A stretch of DNA of 64,000 nt from Martelella lutilitoris (GTDB lineage Bacteria; Pseudomonadota; Alphaproteobacteria; Rhizobiales; Rhizobiaceae): the NCBI RefSeq assembly GCF_016598595.1, contig NZ_CP066786.1, positions 1,821,501-1,885,500 of the forward strand, read 5' to 3'. Position 1 is the stretch's first letter. Each line of letters begins with the position of its first letter. This document shows, piece by piece, positions 43,663-53,366 of this stretch. The notes under the pieces are model-generated. The model saw nothing but the letters and a program-made list of their open reading frames with translations, did no database searches and had not been told where the DNA came from. A program made the translations under genes and the position numbers.

Positions 43663-44016
43663 TTACGCTAGATGCGAGAGGATGTTGATCAGCTTGCCGG
43701 TCGGGTCGGCCACGAAGAAGCGTCTGACGCCCCACGCCTCGTCTCTCAGGTCGTAAACAATCTCGCAGCCCATCCTGGCGGCGCGGGCATACACCGCGTC
43801 GACATCGTCGACTTCCACGGAAAGGTCCGGAACCGGCGCCCCGGAGCCGCCTTCGCTCATGATGCTCAACTGCGTCTTGGCCGTCAGATCCGAACCGAGG
43901 GTGACGATCCAGCCGAGATCCATGAGCAGGTCGAGGTCGAAGAGTTCGGTATAGAATGCCTGTACCTCCGGAACCGACTCTGCGGCAACATTCGCAACGA
44001 TACGCCGCACGCTCAT
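43663..44016 (-). CDS. VOC family protein (glyoxalase/bleomycin-resistance fold)
   Basis: A 117-residue vicinal oxygen chelate protein. It has two beta-alpha-beta-beta-beta modules: MSVRRIVANVAAESVPEVQA and LSVEVDDVDAVYARAARMGC, ending RRFFVADPTGKLINIL. The metal ligands of glyoxalase I are not all clear, so the reaction is unknown. It overlaps the upstream VOC gene by 4 nt (ATGA) and lies in a unit with an AraC-type regulator. Confidence 0.82.
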   Translation of the reverse strand: MSVRRIVANVAAESVPEVQAFYTELFDLDLLMDLGWIVTLGSDLTAKTQLSIMSEGGSGAPVPDLSVEVDDVDAVYARAARMGCEIVYDLRDEAWGVRRFFVADPTGKLINILSHLA

Positions 44017-44213
44017 ACCGTCACACCTCGGCGCGGTATCCAAAGATGGCCAGAGGGATCGCGCGCGTGTTCTTCTCGCTTGCCGTACCCGCGGCCCTTG
44101 ACCGGAAGGACCGTCTCGGCGCCCGATTCCTCTTGATGGAGTGCGACGGCGGCATCGACATCCTGCACGATCAGGCGCGTAAAGACGGTCTTTGGTGTTG
44201 TTTTTCCCTGCAT
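44013..44213 (-). pseudogene. VOC family protein shortened by an in-frame deletion
   Basis: 66 residues. The first strand and helix (TVFTRLIVQDVDAAVA) of module 1 pass directly into the end of module 2 (LHQEESGAETVLPVKGRGYG, KREEHARDPSGHLWIP). PhnB-like VOC proteins have about 120-130 residues with two DVDAAVA-like segments; here one remains, as expected if recombination between them removed the middle 60 residues. Still open and coupled to the next VOC gene, so it may be translated, but the active site cannot form in a monomer. Confidence 0.65.
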
Positions 44214-44282
44214 TTTCGCTCCGTTTTTGTCTTGTCACCCGGGCAAGATAGGCAGCGTGACGCAGCGCGTCTTGAATGAAAG

Positions 44283-45059
44283 TCAACGGGGTCGGACATG
44301 TCCCGGATAGGGTCGTTCGCTCGCGCGCAGGCGGCCCGGAGACATGGACGCGAAACGCGTGACCTCGCGTGTCATATGAGACTGATCGGAATAGCGTGCG
44401 TCCAGCGCCAGGTCCGAGAGCGAGGAGGCCTCTGTCATCCGGGCGAGAGCGCTTCGAAACCGCTCGATCCCCAGATAGGTCTTGGGTGTCAGGCCAACAT
44501 TGACAAGAAACAGCTTCCTGAAGCTATGCGACGATAGTCCGAGTTCATGGCTAACCTCGCGGACAGTCCTGCCGGCACGCAGATCCTCCAGCCCGCGCGA
44601 GATCAACTCCAGGGAACGGGTATCCTCAACGAGGGACACGATTGTGCTTTCGAGCCGCTCGAGCCGCGCCGCATGCGGTCCGAGCTCTCGCAGTTCCTCG
44701 CGGAGGCTCTCCGCGCGCTTCCCAAGAAGCCCGGTCAGATCAACGACCTGATCCGCAAATCCATCGATCCTGCGAAACAGAGCGCCGGCCCCGCCGGGCC
44801 GAAAGCTGATGCCGCAGGCCGACTGCTGGGGTCGGCGTGGTATTTGCCTGGCCGTTGTGGAAGGCCCTTGGAACACCGCCAATGGCCGGCCATTCGAAGC
44901 GCCATCCAGAAGCGACCTACCGGCAAGACTGAAGATGATCTGGCACCGTCCCGACGGCAGCACTGTCTCGAACCCAGACGCCTCGGGGTCCGAGACGCAC
45001 CGGAACTGGTCAATTACCAACCTGGCCGTCTTGTTTGCGGGATCGCGAGAAGTGAGCAT
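44283..45059 (-). CDS. AraC family transcriptional regulator
   Basis: A 258-residue regulator. The N-terminal domain (FETVLPSGRCQIIFSLAG, FRPGGAGALFRRIDGFADQV) is the DUF6597-like type often found in one-component regulators. The C-terminal part (VREVSHELGLSSHSFRKLFL, GLTPKTYLGIERFRSALARM) holds the two AraC helix-turn-helix motifs. AGGGAAACG precedes the ATG. It probably controls the VOC genes directly downstream on the same strand (69-nt gap); ligand unknown. Confidence 0.88.
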   Translation of the reverse strand: MLTSRDPANKTARLVIDQFRCVSDPEASGFETVLPSGRCQIIFSLAGRSLLDGASNGRPLAVFQGPSTTARQIPRRPQQSACGISFRPGGAGALFRRIDGFADQVVDLTGLLGKRAESLREELRELGPHAARLERLESTIVSLVEDTRSLELISRGLEDLRAGRTVREVSHELGLSSHSFRKLFLVNVGLTPKTYLGIERFRSALARMTEASSLSDLALDARYSDQSHMTREVTRFASMSPGRLRASERPYPGHVRPR

Positions 45060-45126
45060 CGTTTCCCTCGATATGAAGCCCGCGCAATTCCACCATTAAA
45101 GTCGCGCTGAAGCAATGGAAACCGCG

Positions 45127-46065
45127 TCATTCAGCGCCTGCCTGCCGGGATCGCCGTCGGCGGCTGTCTGCAGGCTTCCATCTTCCGCGGTTGCGTTCGG
45201 CCAACCAGTCGGCAAGCGCGATTGCGGCGCGGCGGTTCATGCCGTGCTGCGACAGCGCCAGATAGTAGACCGAGGCATTATCGATCCGGATATCGGACAG
45301 GCGCACCAGTTCGCCCTTTTCGAGATAGGGTTCGATCAGCGCCTCCCGGCACAGCGCGACGCCGAGCCCCTGTCGCGCGGCATCGCAGATCAGGGCGGAG
45401 CCGGAAAAGAAGAGGCGTCGCGTCTCGCCTTCGTATTGCGGCGCCAGCCCCGCAGCCGCAAACCATGTGCGCCACATCCGCATATCCTCGTCGTGCAGCA
45501 GCGTGGCGCGGGCGAGGTCGGCTTCGCCTCCGATCGCATGCCGAGCCTGATAGGACGGCGCGCAGACCGGGATTGCCGCTCCCGGAATGATCGGCTCGGC
45601 TCCCGGCGGAACCTGGCCGTCAAGCGAAAAGCCGATCAGAAGATCGGGTTCCGGGCTGACCGGCTGGTCCGATATATGTTCCTGAACGTAAACGGAAACG
45701 TCCGGATGCTCCGCCATGAAGGCTTCTATTTCGGGCAGCAGCCAGTTGGGGATGACGAAACGCAGCGCGGCGACCGAGACCGGCAGTTTCTCGCGCATCG
45801 TCAGCCGGTCGATCTCGTGCCGGATGGCGCCGAAGCTCTCGTTGATGACCTGGGCCAGACTGTCGCCGGCCTCCGTCAGCGCCGTCTGCCGTCCGTCGCG
45901 TCGCATCAGGCGAATGCCCGCCCAGTCCTCGATCTGCTTCAACTGGTGGCTGATGGCGGAGTGCGAGACGTTCAGCGCCCGCGCCGTCGCCGTCACCGAT
46001 CCGCTCTGGTGGAAGGCTTCCAGCGTTTTCAGCGCCCTCAGTGGCGGCAAGCGATCCTGGGCCAT
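45127..46065 (-). CDS. LysR family transcriptional regulator (GcvA-like)
   Basis: A 312-residue LysR-type regulator. Helix-turn-helix at residues 8-65 (LRALKTLEAFHQSGSVTATA, LNVSHSAISHQLKQIE) of the GcvA-like subgroup, then a type-2 periplasmic-binding effector domain (LIGFSLDGQVPPGAEPIIPG, GLGVALCREALIEPYLEKGE). GGGAGAG precedes the ATG. It is divergent from the nitrilase/ABC transporter cluster at 46226, whose expression it likely controls; the inducer would be related to the transported compound (inference). Confidence 0.88.
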   Translation of the reverse strand: MAQDRLPPLRALKTLEAFHQSGSVTATARALNVSHSAISHQLKQIEDWAGIRLMRRDGRQTALTEAGDSLAQVINESFGAIRHEIDRLTMREKLPVSVAALRFVIPNWLLPEIEAFMAEHPDVSVYVQEHISDQPVSPEPDLLIGFSLDGQVPPGAEPIIPGAAIPVCAPSYQARHAIGGEADLARATLLHDEDMRMWRTWFAAAGLAPQYEGETRRLFFSGSALICDAARQGLGVALCREALIEPYLEKGELVRLSDIRIDNASVYYLALSQHGMNRRAAIALADWLAERNRGRWKPADSRRRRSRQAGAE

Positions 46066-46225
46066 GTCGGTCTCTCCCGGCTCATGCAAGAATATGTTAG
46101 ATTTATAGACGGGAAGGGGAAATTTTGTACTTTTTTTGTCGAATTTCTCACCTTAGCCTGTCGTTGATGTATTTTTCAGCTCTGCCGCTTTCGAAGGCAT
46201 GGCTAACCGGTCGGAGGGACCGAGG
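46066..46225. promoter_or_regulatory. Divergent control region, LysR gene and nitrilase operon
   Basis: A 160-bp gap with an AT-rich core (TTAGATTTATAGACGGG, TTTTGTACTTTTTTTGTCG) unlike the GC-rich surroundings, fitting overlapping divergent promoters. A specific T-N11-A LysR box was not fixed by eye. Confidence 0.45.
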
Positions 46226-47107
46226 ATGACCACAACGACAGCGGGCGACCGCGCGAAACTCCGGCTGGCGATGGCGCAGATGTGCGCGTCGAACACCCAT
46301 GCGCGCAATATCGAGATCGTCACCGGTCTTGCCGCCGAGGCCCATGCGGCGGGCGCGGAGCTTCTGGCGCTTCCGGAGGCGTCCGGCATGGTCAACAAGG
46401 ATGTGGCTTCCGCCCGCCTTTCCGTCACGGACGAGGCGCGGGATCCGTTCATTGCCGCCTGCCGGGAGCTTGCGGCGAAATACGGGCTGTGGATCCACAC
46501 CGGCTCGACGCCGCTTGCCGGCGCGGATGGCGGCCGGTTCTCCAACACCAGTCACCTGATCGACGGCAGCGGCGCGATCGTCTCGCGCTACGACAAGATC
46601 CATCTGTTCGACGTCGACCTGCCGGGCGAGGTCTCGCGCCGCGAATCCGACCGCTATGCGCCGGGCGGGGAAGCGGTGCTCGCCGAGACGCCGTGGGGGC
46701 CGTTCGGCATGTCGGTCTGCTACGATGTGCGCTTTCCGCATCTCTACCGCGATTATGCCCATGCCGGCGCAAAAGTCCTGTTCATCCCGTCCGCTTTCGC
46801 AATGTCGACGGGCGAGGCGCACTGGCCGACGCTGCTGCGCGCCCGCGCCATCGAGAACGGCGCTTATGTCGTGGCGGCGGCCCAATGCGGCCAGCACGAT
46901 GACGGGCGCGAAACCTGGGGCCAGTCGATGATCGTCGATCCCTGGGGCACGGTCGTGGCGGACATGGGCAAGCGCATCGGGCTTGCGGTCGCCGATCTCG
47001 ACCTTTCGAAGGTTGAAGCGGTCCGCCGATCCATCCCGTCGCTCGCAAACGAGCGCGACTACACATTTGAACCGGCGGCGATGCGCCGGGGGCGGCAAAC
47101 CGCCTGA
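46226..47107 (+). CDS. Nitrilase superfamily amidohydrolase (carbon-nitrogen hydrolase)
   Basis: A 293-residue C-N hydrolase. The catalytic triad is complete: Glu in LLALPEASGMVN, Lys in SRYDKIHLFDVDLPGE and Cys in GMSVCYDVRFPHLYRDYA. The length and motifs match the Nit/omega-amidase-like branch, which hydrolyses small amides; nitrile hydrolysis is less likely. GGAGGG seven bases before 46226 decides the start over the ATG at 46199. It leads the transporter genes (80-nt gap), suggesting it processes the imported compound. Substrate unknown. Confidence 0.85.
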   Translation: MTTTTAGDRAKLRLAMAQMCASNTHARNIEIVTGLAAEAHAAGAELLALPEASGMVNKDVASARLSVTDEARDPFIAACRELAAKYGLWIHTGSTPLAGADGGRFSNTSHLIDGSGAIVSRYDKIHLFDVDLPGEVSRRESDRYAPGGEAVLAETPWGPFGMSVCYDVRFPHLYRDYAHAGAKVLFIPSAFAMSTGEAHWPTLLRARAIENGAYVVAAAQCGQHDDGRETWGQSMIVDPWGTVVADMGKRIGLAVADLDLSKVEAVRRSIPSLANERDYTFEPAAMRRGRQTA

Positions 47108-47186
47108 AGCATCGCGACAGCATCGTCAGCATAAGGGCGGGCCGCCGGCGCGCCGGAAGAAACGATTTTCAGAGGGATCGCACATC

Positions 47187-48779
47187 ATGTTGAAACGCAG
47201 AACGCTACTGACGACCGCCATGCTTGCGCTCGGCGCAGGCGTATCGCCGCTTGCCACCGCGCCGGCCTTCGCGCAGGAAGATAGCCGTCCGGATTTCGCC
47301 TTTGCCGTCGACAATCTCTGGTCGACGCTCGACCCGGTGATCGGTCTTTCGACCACCGGCGGCCGGGTTTACGGCAATGTCTTCGACACGCTGGTGAAGC
47401 GGAACTACTTCGAAGATCCGGAAGGCAACACGATCATTCCCGGGCTTGCCACGAGCTGGGAACAGGTGACGCCGACCACCTGGCGGCTGCATCTGCGCGA
47501 AGGGGTGACCTTCCAGAACGGCGATCCGATGACCGCCGAGGACGTCGCCTTCTCGCTGTCCGAGGAGCGCCTGTGGGGCGAAAAGCCTCTGGCGCCGCGC
47601 GGCAAGAACTATGCCCGCGGGCTCGTCGGCGTCGCCGTCGTCGATGACTACACCGTGGACCTTGAGACCGCCTATCCCGACCCGACCTTCATCAACCGCC
47701 TGACGACGCCGATCGGCTATGTTTTGCCGAAGGACTATTATGAAAGCGTCGGAACCGAGGCCTTCGGCCAGAAGCCGATCGGAACCGGGCCATACATGAT
47801 CACGGATTTCGATCCCTCCGACCATGCCGTGGCCGTCGCCTATGACGACTATTGGGACGGCGCGCCGCCGCTCAAAAGCGTGACCTGGAAGATCGTGCCC
47901 GAGTTCTCGACGCGCTATGCCGGCCTCGTCTCGGGCGACTACGACCTGATCATGAGCGTTCCGATCGACCAGCTGGAGGCGGTCGAGGCGACCGACGGCA
48001 TTCACCTGATCGTCGACCAGATCGGCAATTATCCGATGTTCGCCTTCAACACGCTCACCATCGAGGGCATGGACGACAACCCGCTGGTCGATGCCAATCT
48101 GCGCAAGGCGATGGTGATGGCGATCGACCGCGACGCCATTACCGAGGCGCTGTGGAACGGTATGACCTTCACGCCGACGCCGTTCAATTTCCCGGAATAC
48201 GGCCCCTATTTCGATCCCGACCGCAAGGCGACCTACAGCTATGATCCGGAACGCGCGGCCGAGCTCCTGGCCGAGAGCGACTATGACGGCCAGACGCTGA
48301 CCTGGAACATCGTGCGCGGCTTCTACCCGAACTACGAGGCGGCGGCCGAATACATGGTCGAGATGTGGCGCGACATGGGCATCAATGTCGAACTCAACAT
48401 CGTCGACAATTTCTCGCTCGCCTATCAGCGTCCGTTCCACATGCTCAACATGTCGATGTCGTCGGAGTTCACAGGCGACCCCTACCGTCCGCTCTGGCTG
48501 GACTGGGGCCCGTCGTCGAGCCGCGTGACCGCCGCCCACCGCACCTGGACCCCGACCGAGGCGTTTCTGGAGGATGGCGAGCGGTTCGAGCGGGCGCAGA
48601 CCTTCGAGGAGAAGAATGCCGCCTATCTCGACCTCGTGAAGGACTGGGAAGACGTGACGCCCGGCATGTATCTGTGGCGCAACGTCCAGACCTTCGCCAT
48701 GAGCGACAAATATGAGTGGGATCCGGGCAGCTCGCAGCTGACGATCTTCACCAGCGACTTCCTGACGATCGAACCCTAG
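47187..48779 (+). CDS. ABC transporter substrate-binding protein, family 5 (peptide/nickel type)
   Basis: A 530-residue periplasmic binding protein with a signal peptide (LKRRTLLTTAMLALGAGVSP, cleavage near AFA-QED). Family 5 motifs: LVKRNYFEDPEGNTIIPGLA, TTWRLHLREGVTFQNGDPMT, AEDVAFSLS and the later YDPERAAELLAESDYDG. It captures the substrate (oligopeptide, amide or similar) for the permease pair. AGAGGGA precedes the ATG. Confidence 0.92.
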   Translation: MLKRRTLLTTAMLALGAGVSPLATAPAFAQEDSRPDFAFAVDNLWSTLDPVIGLSTTGGRVYGNVFDTLVKRNYFEDPEGNTIIPGLATSWEQVTPTTWRLHLREGVTFQNGDPMTAEDVAFSLSEERLWGEKPLAPRGKNYARGLVGVAVVDDYTVDLETAYPDPTFINRLTTPIGYVLPKDYYESVGTEAFGQKPIGTGPYMITDFDPSDHAVAVAYDDYWDGAPPLKSVTWKIVPEFSTRYAGLVSGDYDLIMSVPIDQLEAVEATDGIHLIVDQIGNYPMFAFNTLTIEGMDDNPLVDANLRKAMVMAIDRDAITEALWNGMTFTPTPFNFPEYGPYFDPDRKATYSYDPERAAELLAESDYDGQTLTWNIVRGFYPNYEAAAEYMVEMWRDMGINVELNIVDNFSLAYQRPFHMLNMSMSSEFTGDPYRPLWLDWGPSSSRVTAAHRTWTPTEAFLEDGERFERAQTFEEKNAAYLDLVKDWEDVTPGMYLWRNVQTFAMSDKYEWDPGSSQLTIFTSDFLTIEP

Positions 48780-48788
48780 GAAACGCCG

Positions 48789-50447
48789 GTGCCGGACCGT
48801 CAGACCGACCTGCTTGAAATCCGCGGCCTGACGATAGCGCTGCCGGGGGGCGCGGACCGCGACCATGCGGTCCGCGGCCTCGATCTTTCGATCCGGCGGG
48901 GCGAATGCGTCTGCCTCGTCGGCGAAAGCGGCTCGGGCAAGTCGATCACCGCGCAAGCCCTGCTCGACATGCTGCCGCGCGGGCTGGAGAAGACCGAAGG
49001 CGAGATCGTGTTCGAGGGCGCGCCGCTGCCGGCGGGCGATCCCGCTGCCATGCGCCGTATCCGTGGCGACCGGATCGGCCTGATCTTCCAGGAGCCGGCG
49101 GCTACCCTTGATCCGGTGATGACGGTCGGAAAGCAGATCGAGGAACTCCTGAAGGTTCATAGCATGGGTTCGGCCCGCGCGCGCCGGACCCGCGCCATGG
49201 AGATGATCAAGGCCGTGCGGCTTGCCGATCCCGAGCGCATCCACAAATCCTATCCGCACCAGCTTTCCGGCGGCCAAGCCCAGCGGATCGCGATCGCCAT
49301 GGCGCTGGCGCTGAAGCCGGCGCTCCTGATCGCAGACGAGCCGACGACCGCGCTCGACGTGACCACGCAGGCGGAAATCCTGGCGCTGATCCGCGAGCTG
49401 CAGCATGAATTCGGGGCCGGCCTTCTGTTCATCACCCACGATCTTTCCGTCGTCGCCGATATCGCCGACCGAGTGATGGTGATGCGCGAGGGCGAGGTCG
49501 TGGAAACCGGCACGCGCGATACGATCTTCGAGGCGCCGCGGCATCCTTACACGATCCGTCTGCTCGAAAGCCTGCCGCGTCCCGGCGCGAATGCGTCCCC
49601 CGAGCGGGCGGCACCTGTGGTGCTGGAAGCGCGCGATATCGCCATCACCTATCATCAGCGCGACGGCGTTTTCGGCACTCGCGCCATCGAGGCCGTGCGC
49701 GGCGTATCGCTCACCCTGAAGCGCGGCGAAACCCATGGCCTCGTCGGCCAGAGCGGATCGGGCAAGTCCTCGCTCGTGCGCGGCATCCTCCAGCTCGAGC
49801 CGCTCTCCGGTGGGACGGTGCTTCTCGATGGCACCGATATCGGCGAAAACGGCATGACGCGCGCCATGCGCAAACGTATCCAGCTTGTGCAGCAGGACCC
49901 GTTCAGCGCGCTGAACCCGCGCCAGAAGGCCGGGTGGAGCGTTGCCGAGGGCGCGCTGATCCACGGCGCGACCCGGAAGCAAGCGGCTGAACGCGCCCGC
50001 GAAATGCTTGCGTTGGTCGGCCTGCCCGAACAGGCCTTCGACCGTTTTCCGCATGAATTTTCCGGTGGTCAGCGCCAACGGCTCTGCATTGCCCGCGCGC
50101 TGGTGGTGGAGCCGGAAATTCTTGTGGCCGACGAGGCGATCTCGGCCCTCGACGTTTCGATCCAGGCGCAAATCCTGGCGCTGTTTGCGTCGCTGCAGAA
50201 AAAGCTCGGCTTTGCCATGCTGTTCGTGACCCATGATCTTCGCGTTGCCGCTTCGATCTGCGATGAAGTGACGGTGATGTATCGCGGCGAGGCGGTGGAG
50301 CAGGGACCGGCCTCGCAGGTGCTGGTGACGCCGGCCCATGACTACACAAGAACGCTGCTCGATGCGGTTCCCGACCGAGCCGGCCGTGCGACATCGTCCC
50401 TTGCGCGCGCCGCACGCGTCACTGCCACGGGAGGCGATCCCTCATGA
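48789..50447 (+). CDS. ABC transporter ATP-binding protein with two fused nucleotide-binding domains
   Basis: A 552-residue protein carrying two ATPase domains, a DppD/DppF-like fusion. Domain 1: Walker A GESGSGKS, signature LSGGQAQR, Walker [13 protein letters not shown]. Domain 2: [28 protein letters not shown]. It powers the importer. The start is GTG with AGGAAA upstream. It overlaps the first permease by 4 nt (ATGA). Confidence 0.94.
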   Translation: MPDRQTDLLEIRGLTIALPGGADRDHAVRGLDLSIRRGECVCLVGESGSGKSITAQALLDMLPRGLEKTEGEIVFEGAPLPAGDPAAMRRIRGDRIGLIFQEPAATLDPVMTVGKQIEELLKVHSMGSARARRTRAMEMIKAVRLADPERIHKSYPHQLSGGQAQRIAIAMALALKPALLIADEPTTALDVTTQAEILALIRELQHEFGAGLLFITHDLSVVADIADRVMVMREGEVVETGTRDTIFEAPRHPYTIRLLESLPRPGANASPERAAPVVLEARDIAITYHQRDGVFGTRAIEAVRGVSLTLKRGETHGLVGQSGSGKSSLVRGILQLEPLSGGTVLLDGTDIGENGMTRAMRKRIQLVQQDPFSALNPRQKAGWSVAEGALIHGATRKQAAERAREMLALVGLPEQAFDRFPHEFSGGQRQRLCIARALVVEPEILVADEAISALDVSIQAQILALFASLQKKLGFAMLFVTHDLRVAASICDEVTVMYRGEAVEQGPASQVLVTPAHDYTRTLLDAVPDRAGRATSSLARAARVTATGGDPS

Positions 50448-51376
50448 CCCGGGTCATCCTGTTCCGCATTCTGCGTTCGCTGGCGACGCTGCTGATCGCG
50501 GTGACGATCGTGTTCTTCTTCATCCGCCTGTCGGGCGATCCGGCGCAGGCGCTCGCCCCGCCGGATGCGCCGCCCGAGGTGGTGGAGGCCTATCGCGTCA
50601 AGCTGGGGCTCGACAAGCCGCTGCCTGTTCAATACGCGAACTACGTTCTCGGCCTGTTTCAGGGCGATTTCGGCTATTCGATCCACACCGGAAAATCCTC
50701 TCTGACGCTGTTTCTCGAACGGCTTCCGGCGACCCTGATGCTGGGCGGAACGGCGCTTGCCATCGCGGTCATCTTCGGCATCTCCATCGGCGCGGTCGCC
50801 GCGCTCAACCGCAACAGCTTCATCGACCGGCTGGTGATGGGCTTTTCCGTCTTCGCCTTCGCCATGCCGAACTTTTTCTTCGGTCTCGTGGTGATTTTGA
50901 CGGGCGCGCTGGTCTTCGGCGTGTTCTTCGGCGCGGCCGCCAACGGCCAGATTTCGCTGCTTCTGCTCTTGCCGCCGGCGGCGACGCTTGGGCTTGCCTC
51001 CATGGGCGCATTCGCCCGGTTCACGCGGTCCTCGCTGCTGGAGACGATCAACCAGCCCTTCATGATGGCGCTCGAGGCGCGCGGCGTTCCGGCTTCAAGA
51101 CGGCTGTGGCGGCATGCCGCGCCCAATGCCGCCATTCCGATCGTCACCATGCTCGGCCTCAGCCTCGGCAGCCTGGTCGCCGGCGCGGTGGTGACGGAGC
51201 AGGTCTTCGCCTGGCCGGGCGTCGGGCAATTGCTGGTGCGCTCGGTCGCCACCCGCGATATCGCCGTGGTCCAGTTCCTGGTGCTGGCCGTCACCTTCTC
51301 CATGACCTTCGCCAACCTCGCGGTCGATATCCTCTATTCGTTTCTCGACCCCCGAATCCGGAGGGCCGCGTCATGA
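50444..51376 (+). CDS. ABC transporter permease (DppB-like)
   Basis: A 310-residue permease of the peptide/nickel family. It has six spans (FRILRSLATLLIAVTIVFFF first), the family motif GLDKPLPVQYANYVLGLFQG, and the cytoplasmic EAA loop FMMALEARGVPASRRLWRHA. It pairs with the following permease (4-nt overlap). Confidence 0.93.
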   Translation: MTRVILFRILRSLATLLIAVTIVFFFIRLSGDPAQALAPPDAPPEVVEAYRVKLGLDKPLPVQYANYVLGLFQGDFGYSIHTGKSSLTLFLERLPATLMLGGTALAIAVIFGISIGAVAALNRNSFIDRLVMGFSVFAFAMPNFFFGLVVILTGALVFGVFFGAAANGQISLLLLLPPAATLGLASMGAFARFTRSSLLETINQPFMMALEARGVPASRRLWRHAAPNAAIPIVTMLGLSLGSLVAGAVVTEQVFAWPGVGQLLVRSVATRDIAVVQFLVLAVTFSMTFANLAVDILYSFLDPRIRRAAS

Positions 51377-52227
51377 CGACCTTCCGCGATATGCCGCTTG
51401 CGGTGCGCATCGCCATCGGCTTCGTCATCCTGTTCGTGCTGTTCGCCCTTTTCGGCGGTTTCCTCACGCCCTACGATTTCCGCCAGACCTCGCTGCTCGA
51501 CCGGTTCGAGCCCCCGGTCTTTCTCGGCGGCACCTGGGACCACGTGCTGGGCACGGACGGGCGCGGGCGCGATCTGCTGGCCCGCCTTGCCATGGGCGCG
51601 AAGGTGACGCTTCTGGTCGCCATCTTCGGCACGCTGATCGGCGCGGTGTTCGGCTCGCTTCTGGGGCTGATCGCCGGCGGACGGCGCGGCAAGGCCGATA
51701 CGCTGATCATGATGGCGGTCGATGTGCAGGCCTCGGTTCCGATCATCATCATCGCGCTCTTCGTGCTCGCGCTGTTCAAGAGCAGCCTGCTGCTGATCGT
51801 GATCATGGTCGGCTTCAGCGGCTGGGAGAATTATGCCCGTCTGGTTCGCGCCTCAACGCTTTCCGTGCGCGAACGCGGCTATGTCACAGCCGAGCGGGTT
51901 CTGGGCGCATCATCCGCGCGAATCTACCTGCGCTATATCCTGCCCAATATCTTCAACGTCATCCTGGTGCAGTTCACCATCAACCTGCCGCTGACGGTGC
52001 TTCTGGAAACGGCATTGAGCTTTCTCGGCCTTGGCGTGCAGCCGCCGATGACAAGTCTTGGCCAGATCATGAGCGACGGGCGCGACCGGCTCTTGACCTC
52101 GTGGTGGCTCACCATGTTCCCGGGCGCCATCATCTTTTTCCTGGCGCTGTCGGTATCCATCGTCGGCGACTGGCTGCGCGACCAGCTTGACCCGACCCTT
52201 CGCAATTCGGGCCGGAGCGGAACCTGA
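51373..52227 (+). CDS. ABC transporter permease (DppC-like)
   Basis: A 284-residue permease with N-terminal span (VRIAIGFVILFVLFALFGGF), the DppC signature LGTDGRGRDLLARLAMGAKV, EAA loop RERGYVTAERVLGASSARIY and the C-terminal ALSFLGLGVQPPMTSLGQIM. It completes the importer with DppB-like, ATPase and binding protein genes. Confidence 0.93.
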   Translation: MTTFRDMPLAVRIAIGFVILFVLFALFGGFLTPYDFRQTSLLDRFEPPVFLGGTWDHVLGTDGRGRDLLARLAMGAKVTLLVAIFGTLIGAVFGSLLGLIAGGRRGKADTLIMMAVDVQASVPIIIIALFVLALFKSSLLLIVIMVGFSGWENYARLVRASTLSVRERGYVTAERVLGASSARIYLRYILPNIFNVILVQFTINLPLTVLLETALSFLGLGVQPPMTSLGQIMSDGRDRLLTSWWLTMFPGAIIFFLALSVSIVGDWLRDQLDPTLRNSGRSGT

Positions 52228-52262
52228 TCCGCAAACGGCCTTTTCGACAATCGACTTACAGA

Positions 52263-52754
52263 ATGAAAGACACCACCATGCTGATTGACGATCTCGCCAC
52301 GGGCCGGGGCCTTCCCGCCATCGAACCGAAACGCTTCGACAATACGCGCCTGAGCGGCGTCTACCGTTCCGAGCATCCGCAAAGCTACTGGAGCAACGGC
52401 CAGTTTCCGGCCGGCTTCCGCCTGACGCTGACCATGCGCTTTGCCGAGAATTTCCTGGCCTATGAGGGCGTCAACGACACCAATCCCGACAAGCTCTACA
52501 TCAACAAGTTCGATGCGACGCTCGATGACGAGCCTGCGCCGATTGCGGGCAATGCCCGTTACAACGAAGTGCGCATCCGCCAGCTTAGCGCGCGCGAATT
52601 CCAGGTGCTTGAACAGCTCGACGGCGATGTGGTCATCGGCCAGTACTGGTGCTTTTCCGAGGACGCCTCGACCCTGATGCGATGGGGCGTCGGCAAGGCG
52701 CCCGACGGCGGCTCGAAGGCGTTTTTCGAGACGTTCGCGCGCGTGAATGAATAA
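52263..52754 (+). CDS. Conserved-looking hypothetical protein at the end of the ABC operon
   Basis: A 163-residue soluble protein, family not recognised. It is rich in predicted beta strands (GFRLTLTMRFAENFLAYEGV, YNEVRIRQLSAREFQVLEQL, GDVVIGQYWCFSEDASTLMR), suggesting a small beta-barrel like a lipocalin. No signal peptide. 35 nt after the DppC-like gene and the last gene before a terminator-like hairpin, hence probably part of the nitrilase/importer operon. A role in handling the imported substrate is conjecture. Confidence 0.65.
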   Translation: MKDTTMLIDDLATGRGLPAIEPKRFDNTRLSGVYRSEHPQSYWSNGQFPAGFRLTLTMRFAENFLAYEGVNDTNPDKLYINKFDATLDDEPAPIAGNARYNEVRIRQLSAREFQVLEQLDGDVVIGQYWCFSEDASTLMRWGVGKAPDGGSKAFFETFARVNE

Positions 52755-52897
52755 GCGGGAAGGCTGGCGAATGGTTCGCGCCAAGGGGGCAGCTTGGTCT
52801 GCGAGCCTGCCGGGAAAGAACGGTGGTCGCCCGCCGGTTCCAACGGGCAATGCGGCGCGAAACCCGGCCTGACTATATCGACAGGGGGACAAACGAG

Positions 52898-52931
52898 AAA
52901 CACCCCGGCGCAGGGTTCTGCCGGGGTGTTT
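52898..52931. terminator. Hairpin downstream of the ABC operon
   Basis: Perfect 12-bp stem AAACACCCCGGC (52898-52909) with GCCGGGGTGTTT (52920-52931), 10-nt loop. The T-rich end of the stem (GTTT) makes it a plausible plus-strand terminator. Confidence 0.65.
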
Positions 52932-53366
52932 CCGGAGGTCATCGTAAACGTGCAAGACTGAGGGCAGAGACGTGCCGATCAGGAGCCGCATCACGATGAA
53001 GACGGGACGGGCGGAAGGGATCGCCCGTGCTGTTGAAAGAAAGATAGTTTCTCTGCGTTCCATAGTCAATCGTTTGATTAAATTTTTTCGTGCATGGCGC
53101 CACGCTCGCCTGGAGGCCCTGTCCTGCAGCGGTTGAGCCGCTATTTGCGGCTTTGCGTCTGGCGGATGAAGACTTGTATTTTGTCTCGGCCGGAGGCGGG
53201 GAAAGCGGCAGGGCCACGCGGTGTGCGCAGCTTGAAAGTCCGCCTTCGGCTCGGAAGGCGCCACCTGGACCTCTTCTCGGTTCCATGCCCGAAGCTTCCT
53301 ACCCGGCCCCAATGCGCGAATTCGCCGTTTTGACCGCTTGACGGCGGCGCGAAACTGCTGCAATAG

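Noticed and set aside
47205-50339. A 1044-codon open frame on the minus strand opposite the ABC binding protein and ATPase genes
   Set aside because: It is the GC-driven antisense shadow of genes with clear motifs. Its composition (His/Arg/Gly-rich) and lack of any domain show it is not a gene.
52898-53070. A leader-peptide attenuator for ilvC
   Set aside because: The short open frame here is on the opposite strand, has no run of Ile/Val/Leu codons, and lies 1 kb from ilvC with a TetR gene between.
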